Below are positions 6,887-14,764 of a stretch of 24,461 nt of DNA, piece after piece. Every line of letters begins with the position of its first letter. The first letter of the stretch is position 1. Origin of the DNA: Clostridia bacterium (lineage in GTDB: Bacteria; Aerophobota; Aerophobia; Aerophobales; AE-B3A); the NCBI GenBank assembly GCA_009618505.1, contig WJOQ01000188.1, positions 1-24,461 on the forward strand. The letters are read 5' to 3'. Both the position numbers and the translations under genes were made by a program. The notes below the pieces were generated by a model that searched no databases, had not been told where the DNA came from, and saw only the letters and a program-made list of their open reading frames with translations.

Positions 6887-8173
6887 ATGGAGTCTATACT
6901 ACAGGTAGCTTTTGATTTTGTGAACCTCAAAAGAGCCTTGAAAGTAGCTGAGGCAGCAGTAGCAGGTGGAGCCGATTGGCTTGAGGCAGGAACCCCTTTA
7001 ATCAAGAGTGAAGGTCTGGACATAGTGAGAGAATTAAGGGGGAGATTTCCCGATTATACTATTGTGGCTGATATGAAGATTATGGATACAGGGAGGATAG
7101 AAGCAGAGTCGGCCTTTAAAGCAGGAGCTAATATTGTCTGTGTTCTGGGAGCGGCTGATGATTCCACTATTAGAGAGTGCGTAGAAGCGGCCAGGAATTA
7201 TGGGGGAAAAGTAATGGTGGATTTAATAAGTGTAGCCAATCCTCTAAAAAGAGCCAGAGAAATAGAAAAGATGGGTATAGACTATTTGGGAATACATACC
7301 TCAATTGATGAACAAATGCGGGGAGGGGACCCTTTTCACCAGGTAAGGAAACTCTCTCAAGAAATAGACCTTCCCCTGGCTGTAGCCGGAGGGATAAATT
7401 CAGAAACCGCGGCAAGGACGGTTGAGGCGGGAGCAGCTATTATTATAGTGGGAGGAGCTATAATTAAGGCCAAGTATCCTGAGAAAGCCACCAGGGCAAT
7501 TAAGCAAGCGATAAGAGATAAAAAGATTATCAAAACGGAATTATTTAAGAGGGTAAGAGAAGATGAAATCATTAAGCTCTTCCGTAAAGTTTCTACCCCC
7601 AATCTTTCCGATGCTATGCATAGAGAGGGAGAGGTCAAGGGTCTTTTAAGAATTACTCCCGGAGTAAAACTAATTGGTCAGGCTATTACTGTGAGGACAT
7701 ATCCGGGAGATTTTGCCAAGCCAGTAGAAGCTATAGATAAAGCAAAGAAGGGTGATGTAATAGTTATTGATGCAGGAGGGGTAGGGCCAGTAGTATGGGG
7801 GGAGCTAGCTACACATTCAGCTGTTCAAAAGGAACTGGCCGGAGTTGTGATTGATGGAGGAATCAGGGATGTTTCAGAGATAATAGAACTCAAGTTTCCT
7901 GCTTATGCCAGGATTATTGCACCTGCTGCCGGAGAACCGCGCGGCTTTGGAGAAATAGGAATTCCCATTAAGATAGGTGGTTTAAGAGTATTTAATGGAG
8001 ATTGGCTCATCGGGGACGAGGATGGAATAGTGGTTGTTCCTCAGCAAAGAGCTGTGGAGATAGCTAATAGGGCTATGGATGTATTGGAGAGGGAGAATCG
8101 AATCCGGGAAGAGATTAAAGCTGGCGGGACTCTATCTTCGGTAACAGAACTTCTTCGCTGGGAGAAAAAATGA
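6887..8173 (+). CDS. 3-hexulose-6-phosphate synthase fused to RraA-like domain
   Basis: The first half (about residues 1-215) is an OMP-decarboxylase-superfamily TIM barrel that condenses formaldehyde with ribulose 5-phosphate, or runs the reverse. It has D10, E33, D62-x-K64-x-x-D67 and GIHTSIDEQ. The second half (about 225-428) is an RraA-like domain (STPNLSDAM, GELATHSAVQKELAGVVIDG, GIRD), a family that includes RNase E regulators and HMG/oxaloacetate-type aldolases. This two-domain order is known, mostly from archaea, as a bifunctional HPS/regulator protein. The ATG at 6887 follows a perfect ggggagg (6874-6880); an upstream TTG at 6827 would only translate heptamer repeats. No phosphohexulose isomerase (hxlB) is in the window. 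rpiB and transketolase, which share its sugar phosphates, are nearby. Confidence 0.88.
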   Translation: MESILQVAFDFVNLKRALKVAEAAVAGGADWLEAGTPLIKSEGLDIVRELRGRFPDYTIVADMKIMDTGRIEAESAFKAGANIVCVLGAADDSTIRECVEAARNYGGKVMVDLISVANPLKRAREIEKMGIDYLGIHTSIDEQMRGGDPFHQVRKLSQEIDLPLAVAGGINSETAARTVEAGAAIIIVGGAIIKAKYPEKATRAIKQAIRDKKIIKTELFKRVREDEIIKLFRKVSTPNLSDAMHREGEVKGLLRITPGVKLIGQAITVRTYPGDFAKPVEAIDKAKKGDVIVIDAGGVGPVVWGELATHSAVQKELAGVVIDGGIRDVSEIIELKFPAYARIIAPAAGEPRGFGEIGIPIKIGGLRVFNGDWLIGDEDGIVVVPQQRAVEIANRAMDVLERENRIREEIKAGGTLSSVTELLRWEKK

Positions 8174-8199
8174 AATAAGTAAGGGGGGTGAGAAGTTCT

Positions 8200-8691
8200 A
8201 TGAAGAGAAAAGATATGCTGGTAGGGGAAGTAATGAAAAAGGAGGTAATCACTGTAAGAAGAGGCACTACTTTAAAAGAATTAATAGAAATCTTCGGTAA
8301 ATTTACTTTCCATACTTTACCGGTGATAGAGAAAGATAACAAGTTGGTAGGAGTCATTGCCCTGGAAGATGTTTTTAAGATATTTGAGCCATATCCTTCT
8401 CATATCCTGGAGATGCTGGAAAGAGTTCCTTTTTTGGATGAATATGGAGAGAGGTCTCTCCTGGAGGTAGATATTCCTCCTGAATTAGGCGTACTTTGTG
8501 TGGTTGATGATTTGATGAATAGAAATGTGATTACTATCTCTGGGGAAATGACCACGTTTGAAGCCCGTTCCCTGATGAAACTTCATAAAGTAAGAAGGTT
8601 GCCCGTTGTTGACGAAGAAGGTCATTTGATAGGTATTGTCAGTCTGTTTGATATAATTCTGGCTGTCTTTAAGAAGAAAGGGGTTCTCTAA
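8200..8691 (+). CDS. Tandem CBS-domain protein
   Basis: A 163-residue cytoplasmic protein made only of two CBS motifs: residues ~3-65 (VGEVMKKEVITVRRGTTLKE ... LVGVIALEDVFK) and ~100-160 (LMNRNVITISGEMTTFEARS ... LIGIVSLFDIILAV). A 35-residue linker joins them. Such pairs bind adenine nucleotides and usually regulate a partner. The ATG at 8200 has agggggg 11 nt upstream; the GTG at 8188 lies within that ribosome-binding sequence. The gene ends 19 nt before the first antiporter, so a role as a nucleotide-sensing regulator of those antiporters is a reasonable inference. Confidence 0.87.
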   Translation: MKRKDMLVGEVMKKEVITVRRGTTLKELIEIFGKFTFHTLPVIEKDNKLVGVIALEDVFKIFEPYPSHILEMLERVPFLDEYGERSLLEVDIPPELGVLCVVDDLMNRNVITISGEMTTFEARSLMKLHKVRRLPVVDEEGHLIGIVSLFDIILAVFKKKGVL

Positions 8692-8710
8692 ACTCAATTA
8701 AGTTATAGTT

Positions 8711-9937
8711 ATGAATTCAATATTAGCTGTAGGAGTATTAGTAATTGCCGGGTTTTTTGGTGGTCTGGTAGCTAAGAAAATTAGATATCCAAGGATTAGT
8801 GGCTATATTATCGTGGGTATGTTATTGAGCCCCTCGGTTTTGAATGTCATACCTTCGCAATTGATCAAGGAAGATTTAAGTGTAATTACCGATATCGCTT
8901 TAGGAGTAGTTGCCTATTTAATCGGGGGAAGTCTCAGTATAGAAAGATTAAAAAAATTAGGAAAAAATATTGTTACTATCACTCCTTTTCAAGCACTAGG
9001 AGCATGGATTTTTGTTACTTTATTGATATTGTCCCTGAGTCATTTTGTTATAAAATTTGATATCTCCAATCCTAACTTTTATCAGACTTATCTACCTATG
9101 GCCATAATCATCGGGGCCATATCATGCGCTACTGCTCCCGCGGCGATCCTGGCCATCATCCATGAGTACAGAGCCAAAGGTACCTTAACTACAACATTAT
9201 TAGGAGTGGTTGCCCTGGATGATGCTTTTACCATTGCCAGTTATGCTGTTGCCATAAGCATTGCCGAGGTACTGATCATTGGCGTGGAAGCTCTTTCTCT
9301 ATATCAAATGCTTATAGTCCCTATGTTTGATGTTGTTGGTTCTTTGCTACTGGGTGCAGGTTTTGGATTCGTTTTGGTTTATATGAGTCGCTTTGCTAAA
9401 ACAAGAAAAACACTATTGGTAATTGTTTTAGGGACAATTATGCTGTCTATTGGGACAGCTAAGATTTTAGGCATTTCCAGTCTTCTGGCAAATATGGCTA
9501 TGGGGTTCGTCATCGTGAACAAAATGAGACCTAGCGACAAGATGTTCGCTGTTATCAGCGATATTGAAGACGTAATCTTTGCCATGTTTTTTACTCTAGC
9601 CGGGGCTCATTTCGATTTGGGAGTGGTGAAAACTGCGGGAATATTAGCTTTGTTGATTGTTATAGGTAGATTCAGTGGCAAATTTATAGGAGCAAGAATA
9701 GGGGCAACTATTTCTCAGGCACCTACAGTGGTCAGAAAGTACTTAGGTTTTGGTCTGCTGCCCAAGGCAGGAGTTACCATGGGGTTGGTCCTATTAGCTC
9801 AACAAAATTCTGTTTTTTCCGTTATAGGAAATATGATGGTAAATGCTATCTTGGCCTCAATTATCATAAATGAGCTAATTGCTCCACCTCTCACTAAATA
9901 TGCTCTCTTCAAGGCAGGAGAAGCTACATCTCAATGA
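8711..9937 (+). CDS. Cation:proton antiporter, CPA2-type (first of tandem pair)
   Basis: A polytopic membrane protein of 408 residues with about 12-13 hydrophobic helices and the fold of Na+(K+)/H+ exchangers. The ion-site helix reads GVVALDDAFTI, preceded by the discontinuous-helix motif ATAPAAILAI. The paired aspartates are characteristic of electrogenic transporters, so Na+/H+ exchange is the best guess. The C-terminus stops after the last helix (TKYALFKAGEA); no TrkA-N/KTN domain is present, unlike KefB/KefC. The adjacent CBS protein may replace that regulatory part. The ribosome-binding site is weak. The next gene, 13 nt away, is a paralogue. Confidence 0.88.
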   Translation: MNSILAVGVLVIAGFFGGLVAKKIRYPRISGYIIVGMLLSPSVLNVIPSQLIKEDLSVITDIALGVVAYLIGGSLSIERLKKLGKNIVTITPFQALGAWIFVTLLILSLSHFVIKFDISNPNFYQTYLPMAIIIGAISCATAPAAILAIIHEYRAKGTLTTTLLGVVALDDAFTIASYAVAISIAEVLIIGVEALSLYQMLIVPMFDVVGSLLLGAGFGFVLVYMSRFAKTRKTLLVIVLGTIMLSIGTAKILGISSLLANMAMGFVIVNKMRPSDKMFAVISDIEDVIFAMFFTLAGAHFDLGVVKTAGILALLIVIGRFSGKFIGARIGATISQAPTVVRKYLGFGLLPKAGVTMGLVLLAQQNSVFSVIGNMMVNAILASIIINELIAPPLTKYALFKAGEATSQ

Positions 9938-9950
9938 AAGATAATATATT

Positions 9951-11147
9951 ATGAATATTCTTCTCTCCTTTGGTGTTATTCTGCTGGCAGGCCTTTTAGC
10001 AGCAAAGGTTTTACGGATAGTTAAATTTCCTGCAGTAACAGCCTACCTTTTATTAGGTATTCTTATTGGTCCAGGGGTCCTTAATCTAGCTTCTGAGCAA
10101 ATTATCAATGCTTCCGGATTAATTTCTAATATTGTTTTAGGTATTATTGCTTTTGGTTTGGGACAAAACTTTTCCAGGCAGAACTTTTCTAGAATTGGTA
10201 AGTCAATAATTTGGATTTCTCTATTGGAAGCTGGTGGTGCCTGGGCAGGTGTTTTCTTCGCTTCCTTTTTCTTGTTAAAACAACCTCTTTATCTCTCTTT
10301 GCTTTTTGGAGCAATTGCCTCTGCCACAGCACCAGCAGCAACGGTTATGATAGTTAGAGAATATAGAGCCAGGGGTATTTTTACCAACACTCTTTTAGGA
10401 GTGGTAGCTCTTGATGATGCCTGGAGCCTGATAATCTTTTCCGTTTCTTTAGCTCTTGCCAAAGCTTTAAGGTATCCCTTGATAGAAGATTTTTTTCTTC
10501 CGAAAATCTTCGTTTTAGCTTTTTCCGAGATTGGCGGTGCTTTTGGTTTAGGTACATTAATAGCCATAGCTTTTTCTTATTTTTCTCGTTTTGTAAAAAC
10601 GGAAGCAGATCTTCTAATTTATACTCTGGGTTTTGTTCTTCTCACTACAGGCATGGCTCTATATCTTCATTTTCCAGTTTTGCTGGCTAATATTTTTCTA
10701 GGGGTGGTGTTAGTTAATATAAGGAAAGAAAATATCAGATTTTTTGAAGTTTTTAGAAGAGTTGATTCTCCTCTTTATCTTTTCTTCTTTGTTTTGGCTG
10801 GTGTCCATTTGGAGATTAATCTATTGGGAAAACTGGGGCTGATAGGAGTTGCTTATTTTGGTTTCCGAATAGCAGGTAAATTATTAGGCGCATCACTGGG
10901 TGGTTATCTGTCAAGAGCTCCCAAATTAGTGAAAAAGTATCTTGGTTTTGGATTAATTCCACAAGCTGGTGTGGCTCTGGGACTAGCTTTGATTGCTAAG
11001 GTAGAGTTTTCTCCCCTGGGTGGAATTGTCTTTACTACGATTATGGTCACAACCATAATCTACGAAATCATCGGTCCCTTCTTTACCAAGTTCGCCCTTA
11101 GCAAAGCGGGTGAAATTGAAGGAAAGCGTTTAGCGGATAGCGTATAG
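9951..11147 (+). CDS. Cation:proton antiporter, CPA2-type (second of tandem pair)
   Basis: A paralogue of the preceding antiporter (398 residues). It has the same organisation, ATAPAATVMIVREYRARG then GVVALDDAWSL, and the same closing segment (YLGFGLIPQAGVALGLALIA ... TKFALSKAGE). About 12 membrane helices and no soluble regulatory domain are visible. The pair may work as a heterodimer or as two transporters with different ions or pH optima. The final residues (KRLADSV) and the TAG stop at 11145 are encoded by a heptamer array (AAGCGTT, TAGCGGA, TAGCGTA, TAGTAAA), so the tail is repeat-derived. It converges with the corC-like gene. Confidence 0.88.
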   Translation: MNILLSFGVILLAGLLAAKVLRIVKFPAVTAYLLLGILIGPGVLNLASEQIINASGLISNIVLGIIAFGLGQNFSRQNFSRIGKSIIWISLLEAGGAWAGVFFASFFLLKQPLYLSLLFGAIASATAPAATVMIVREYRARGIFTNTLLGVVALDDAWSLIIFSVSLALAKALRYPLIEDFFLPKIFVLAFSEIGGAFGLGTLIAIAFSYFSRFVKTEADLLIYTLGFVLLTTGMALYLHFPVLLANIFLGVVLVNIRKENIRFFEVFRRVDSPLYLFFFVLAGVHLEINLLGKLGLIGVAYFGFRIAGKLLGASLGGYLSRAPKLVKKYLGFGLIPQAGVALGLALIAKVEFSPLGGIVFTTIMVTTIIYEIIGPFFTKFALSKAGEIEGKRLADSV

Positions 11148-11151
11148 TAAA
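11124..11151 (+). repeat. Heptamer-period array at the antiporter stop codon
   Basis: Four units, AAGCGTT, TAGCGGA, TAGCGTA, TAGTAAA. The reverse complement of 15536-15563 carries the same words, with one extra TAGCGTA-type unit. The stop codon of the second antiporter lies in the last unit. Confidence 0.75.
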
Positions 11152-11189
11152 AGGTTTAATGTTCTATAGTTAAATAAAAAGTTGCAGTT

Positions 11190-11215
11190 ACTATTGGGAC
11201 ATTTGCTCCCATAGT
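11190..11215. terminator. Possible terminator hairpin between convergent genes
   Basis: ACTATTGGGA (11190-11199) pairs with TCCCATAGT (11207-11215): nine pairs, one bulged T, 7-nt loop. On the minus strand TTTTT follows nine nt after the stem; on the plus strand ATTTTT follows 13 nt later. It lies in the 80-bp gap between two converging stops, where a terminator is expected, but the U-tracts are displaced. Confidence 0.35.
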
Positions 11216-11227
11216 CAAGACCATTTG

Positions 11228-12511
11228 TTATTTTTCGCTCCCTCCTTTAGTCTTTTGCCAGATTCTCACTTTCTTTATGTGTCTTTTGTCTGCATCCACT
11301 ATTCTTATTTTCAAGTTTTTCCATTCGATTACCTCTCCCTTTATCGGAATTCTTCCCAGAACATCAAAAATGAATCCACCTACTGATTCAAAGGCATCTG
11401 TTTTCTCTGGCAGATGGGTGCCCAGTTTTTCATTAATCTCGTCAATATCTGTCTCTGCTTTTATTAAAGCAGCTCCATCTTTCAAAATAGTTATCTTTTC
11501 TTCTGCTCTGTCATATTCATCCTCGATTTCTCCCACTATCTCTTCCAATAAGTCTTCTATGGTTAGCATTCCTGCTACTCCACCATACTCATCTACTATA
11601 ATAGCTAAGTGGATTTTCTCTTTCTGGAATCTGCGGAACAGTCTACCTAAGTTGATAGTGTAGGCAACAAAAATAGGAGGATGCATGATTTCCTTTACCT
11701 TTTCTTGCTTGCTTAAATTATTGATAAAATTCAATAAATCCTTGGCATAGGCAATACCGGTTATATTATCTATATTCTTGTGATAGACAGGGATTCTTGA
11801 GTATCCCACTTTTTTTATAAGGTCTGTCAGTTCTACCAGGCTTGCTTCTTCATTTATGCAGACCATATTGGTACGAGGAACCATTATCTCCTTTGCTTGA
11901 GTTTCATCAAATTCTAAGGCGCTGTGAACCAATTCTTCTTCTTGCTCCTCCAGGGCTCCCTCTTCCTGGCCCAGGTCGATGAGAGCATGGATTTCCCTTT
12001 CTGTAATGAGACGATTTCTCTCGATTTCCTCTGTTTTGGTGAGTCTGAGGACGGACTGGGTGAAAAAGGTAAGAGCCCTAACCAGTGGGCTTAAGATTTT
12101 AGAAAGCAAAAAGATTGGTCTGGCTACTTTAATAGATATCTCCTCGGCGTGGTGTTGACAATAGCTCTTAGGAAGGATTTCTCCAAAAATGAGGACTACA
12201 AAGGTCATCACTCCTGTAGCTATGCCGACAACCTGGCCTGCTGTTCCATTTACTACTTCTTGCACCAGAAGAGTAGCCAAACTAGCAGCGGCAATATTAA
12301 CGAAATTGTTGCCAATCAAAATAGTAATCAGCCAGCGGGAAGGTTTTGTTAATAAAAATTCTACCTGACGTCCTTTCTTTCCCTTCTCTTTAATCAACCT
12401 TTTTAGAGTCAATTTGTCCAGTGAAGAGAGAGCGATTTCTGAGCCTGAGAAAAAGGCTGATAGTATCACACAACTCGCTAAAAGTATTCCTTCAATCCAT
12501 ACCCTACCCAC
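11228..12511 (-). CDS. CNNM/CorC (HlyC) family membrane protein with CBS pair
   Basis: A 427-residue inner-membrane protein. The N-terminal DUF21/CNNM transmembrane domain (residues 1-~140, about four helices, with FFSGSEIALSS near the start) is followed by a cytosolic CBS pair (~200-325; MVPRTNMVCI, IIVDEYGGVAGMLTIEDLLE) and a C-terminal CorC_HlyC domain (~340-425). The family is linked to Mg2+/Co2+ efflux; the old hemolysin name is not supported functionally. The start is GTG at 12511, with aagggag on the minus strand about 8 nt upstream, inside the rpiB stop region (4-nt gap). It is third in the hflX-rpiB-corC operon. Confidence 0.9.
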   Translation of the reverse strand: MGRVWIEGILLASCVILSAFFSGSEIALSSLDKLTLKRLIKEKGKKGRQVEFLLTKPSRWLITILIGNNFVNIAAASLATLLVQEVVNGTAGQVVGIATGVMTFVVLIFGEILPKSYCQHHAEEISIKVARPIFLLSKILSPLVRALTFFTQSVLRLTKTEEIERNRLITEREIHALIDLGQEEGALEEQEEELVHSALEFDETQAKEIMVPRTNMVCINEEASLVELTDLIKKVGYSRIPVYHKNIDNITGIAYAKDLLNFINNLSKQEKVKEIMHPPIFVAYTINLGRLFRRFQKEKIHLAIIVDEYGGVAGMLTIEDLLEEIVGEIEDEYDRAEEKITILKDGAALIKAETDIDEINEKLGTHLPEKTDAFESVGGFIFDVLGRIPIKGEVIEWKNLKIRIVDADKRHIKKVRIWQKTKGGSEK

Positions 12512-12515
12512 GATA

Positions 12516-12968
12516 CTACTCCCTTAGATACTTGTTTTCTATTTTAGTAATTTTGTCAACCCGTCTTTTATGTCTTCCTCCTTTAAATTTTGCTTCTAGC
12601 CATTCTTCTACTATTTGTTTAGCCAGCTCTTTTGCCGTTATTCGTCCTCCCAGAACCAGTATATTGGAGTTGTTGTGTTCGCGGGAAAGGCGAGCGCTAA
12701 AAATTCCATAGCAAGGGGTGGCTCTAATTCCGGCAACTTTATTTGCCATAAGGCACATTCCTAATCCTGTTCCACAAATCAGAATTCCTCTTTCGAATTC
12801 GCCTTTTGCTACTATCTCGGCCACCTTTATTCCCCAGTCTGAATAGTCAGTAGATTTAGTATCATAGGTGCCAAAATCATAATAATCTATTTCTTTCTGC
12901 TTGAGAAAATCTTTTAGTTCTTCTTTTAATTCGTATCCTGCGTGGTCTGCTCCTAGAGCTAGCCTCAT
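12516..12968 (-). CDS. rpiB: Ribose 5-phosphate isomerase B
   Basis: Interconverts ribose 5-phosphate and ribulose 5-phosphate in the pentose phosphate pathway. The 150-residue protein has [10 protein letters not shown] at residues 6-15, the active-site C65 in CGTGLGM, the [12 protein letters not shown] substrate loop near 98-109 and the closing [11 protein letters not shown]. Length and motifs are those of bacterial RpiB; nothing hints at the allose-specific branch. Its ATG overlaps the hflX stop by 4 nt. The product is the ribulose 5-phosphate used by the HPS domain at 6887 and by transketolase at 15563. Confidence 0.95.
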   Translation of the reverse strand: MRLALGADHAGYELKEELKDFLKQKEIDYYDFGTYDTKSTDYSDWGIKVAEIVAKGEFERGILICGTGLGMCLMANKVAGIRATPCYGIFSARLSREHNNSNILVLGGRITAKELAKQIVEEWLEAKFKGGRHKRRVDKITKIENKYLRE

Positions 12969-14128
12969 TTATCTTTTTCTCCTTCTTTATGTGCTCCTTT
13001 CTTTTTGTATTTGGCCAATTTATCGGCTAAAGATTTGTTCAACCTTACTTTCAGAGTCACTTCGTCTTTTGAATAGCTCTTTTCTATAATCTCTCCCCTT
13101 GAATAAATGAGGGATATCAGGTCATTTCTTTGGTAAGGAAAGGTAAATTCAGCATAGACCCTTTTTTCTTCCAGGGTTTTGCTTATTCTCTGGATAAGTT
13201 TTTCCAGGCCTTTTTTTTGTAAGGCTGAGATAGCTATAGGGGAGTCCAGGTTTCTGTGAAGACGAGAAAGTCTATATCCATTATCAATCAGGTCAATCTT
13301 GTTTAAAATGTTAATAATAGGCTTATTATCTGCCTTAAGCTCTTTCAATACTGAATAGGTTGCTCTATTTTGCTCTTCTAGCTTGGGGTGGGAAGCGTCA
13401 AGAACGTTGATAAGAATATCTGCTTCGTCAATTTCGTCCAGGGTAGCCCGGAAGGAAGCTACCAGATGATGAGGCAATTTATTAATGAAACCTACAGTGT
13501 CAGTAAGGAGTAGAAATTGATTATTAGGCAGGATTATCTTGCGTGTTGTAGGATCCAAAGTGGCAAAAAGCTTATCATCCACTCTTATTCTTGCTTTGGT
13601 AAGAGCGTTAAGAAGAGTGGATTTTCCTACATTAGTGTATCCTATAACTACCGCTGCATAGTAGGATTTTCTCTTTCGGTTCTTCTTTAAAAGTTCTCTT
13701 TGTTGCTCGAGCTTTCCTAATTTTTTTTTTAGAGTAATGATTCTTTTTTTAATTTGGCGGCGGTCGGTTTCCAGTCTGGTTTCTCCTGGTCCCCTCGTTC
13801 CTATGCCTCCTCCCAGGCGAGATAAGAAGATTCCTTTTCCGGTCAATCGGGGAAGTAAGTAGGTTAACTGTGCCAGCTCTACCTGTAATTTACCTGCAGC
13901 AGAATAAGCTCTTTTGGCAAAGATATCAAGAATAAGTTGGGTACGGTCAATAATTTTTACCCTTATCTTTTCTTCTAAATTGCGCTGTTGGGTGGGAGTA
14001 AGCTCATCATCAAAAATAATTAAGTCTGCTTTTGTCTCCCGGGATAAATTAAGTAGTTCATCTACTTTTCCCTTTCCAACGTAGAAAGTCTTATCCGGAA
14101 GAGAACGATTCTGGACAATTTTAGTCAC
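12965..14128 (-). CDS. hflX: GTPase HflX (N-terminus probably begins upstream, near 14281)
   Basis: A ribosome-associated GTPase that splits or rescues stalled 70S ribosomes. From the only canonical start (GTG 14128) the protein is 387 residues: [13 protein letters not shown], the glycine-rich [20 protein letters not shown] near 102-121, G1 GYTNVGKS 163-170, G3 DTVG 210-213 and G4 NKID 277-280. The same frame continues upstream without a stop to 14329 and encodes clear HflX N-terminal sequence ([12 protein letters not shown], then [17 protein letters not shown]) that normal HflX has. A strong Shine-Dalgarno (aaaggagg, 14289-14296) precedes this, yet no ATG, GTG or TTG exists there in frame. 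The true start may be non-canonical, or one base may be wrong. First gene of the hflX-rpiB-corC operon. Confidence 0.93.
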
Positions 14129-14288
14129 AATTTCTGTTTCTGTTGTTTCAGCAAGGCGAGTTAATTCTTCCAGGGAATCTGCTACTGTCCACTCCTGAGA
14201 TTTCCTTCCTTCTAATGCAACTAGGATAGCTCTCTCTTTAGTTTCAGAGCTAGCTTCTTTCGCTCTATTGTCTTGCTTAAAGGTATTT

Positions 14289-14296
14289 CCTCCTTT
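14289..14296 (-). promoter_or_regulatory. Strong Shine-Dalgarno without a canonical start codon (hflX)
   Basis: Minus-strand aaaggagg. The codons in the hflX frame that follow at normal spacing are AAT, ACC, TTT and AAG (first bases 14287, 14284, 14281, 14278). TTT at 14281 has the ideal 7-nt spacing; a single change to TTG there, or AAG to ATG at 14278, would create a standard start. Confidence 0.7.
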
Positions 14297-14338
14297 TGTT
14301 AAGATTTTTCTTGGAGAATAATCTGTCTCTTATTATAA

Positions 14339-14366
14339 ATTATATTCTTGTCTTACACTTTGTCAA
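14339..14366 (-). promoter_or_regulatory. Consensus sigma-70 promoter of the hflX-rpiB-corC operon
   Basis: On the minus strand TTGACA (14366-14361), a 16-nt spacer and TATAAT (14344-14339), a perfect match to both hexamers. It lies about 43 nt upstream of the strong Shine-Dalgarno at 14289-14296, which supports translation starting near 14281 and not only at 14128. Confidence 0.85.
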
Positions 14367-14411
14367 GAGAATTATGGATTATTTTGTTATTGTGTTACGC
14401 CCCTCGTGTCT

Positions 14412-14440
14412 TTGCCTATTCACTTTTATTATGGTATAAT
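14412..14440 (+). promoter_or_regulatory. Extended -10 promoter of the DUF6922-like/AbiEii pair
   Basis: TTGCCT (14412-14417), 17-nt spacer, TATAAT (14435-14440) preceded by TGG, giving an extended -10 element. It is back to back with the hflX promoter, 45 bp apart. Transcription would start near 14447, about 40 nt before the ATG at 14486. Confidence 0.78.
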
Positions 14441-14485
14441 TGTTCTTAAGGAGAGAAGGGCTTTTACGCACGATAGAGAAAAACT

Positions 14486-14764
14486 ATGAAGAAAGATAAT
14501 AATTTACTATCCAAAAAATATATCTTCTGGTCTGTGAAACCTGAAAAGCTGAATATTTCTGACCCCTGGACGAGGAAATGGTACCTAAAACGGGTTCTTA
14601 CCTATGGCAGGTTGGAAGATATAGCCTGCTTGGACTTTCAGGAAATCAAAAGCAGTCTGGATGAATTAAATCTGCCTAAGGAAATTGATCGGCTTTGGAG
14701 GCATTACTTTGCAGAGCAAGAAGTCACAGCAAGTCTTAACCCCGCTTCAAAAAGAATCTCTTAA
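14486..14764 (+). CDS. Small DUF6922-like protein, partner of AbiEii-type gene
   Basis: A 92-residue protein without signal peptide or membrane segment. The pattern (YIFWSVKPEKLN, KWYLKRVLTYGRLEDIACLD, then LPKEIDRLWRHYF) resembles DUF6922, a short family regularly found directly upstream of AbiEii-like nucleotidyltransferases. I recognise the arrangement more than a function; an antitoxin or targeting role is inference. The ATG at 14486 has only a weak ribosome-binding site (gagaaaaa). The gene overlaps the next by 56 nt in a different frame, and the LWRHYF codons contain the downstream gene's Shine-Dalgarno. Confidence 0.68.
   Translation: MKKDNNLLSKKYIFWSVKPEKLNISDPWTRKWYLKRVLTYGRLEDIACLDFQEIKSSLDELNLPKEIDRLWRHYFAEQEVTASLNPASKRIS

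Noticed and set aside
11228..12511. Hemolysin function for the CorC-like protein
   Set aside because: The name is historical; the DUF21-CBS-CorC_HlyC architecture indicates a metal-transport family, with no toxin features.
14685..14708. TTG at 14685 as start of the AbiEii-type gene
   Set aside because: It has no ribosome-binding site, while TTG 14709 has ggagg at 7-nt spacing.
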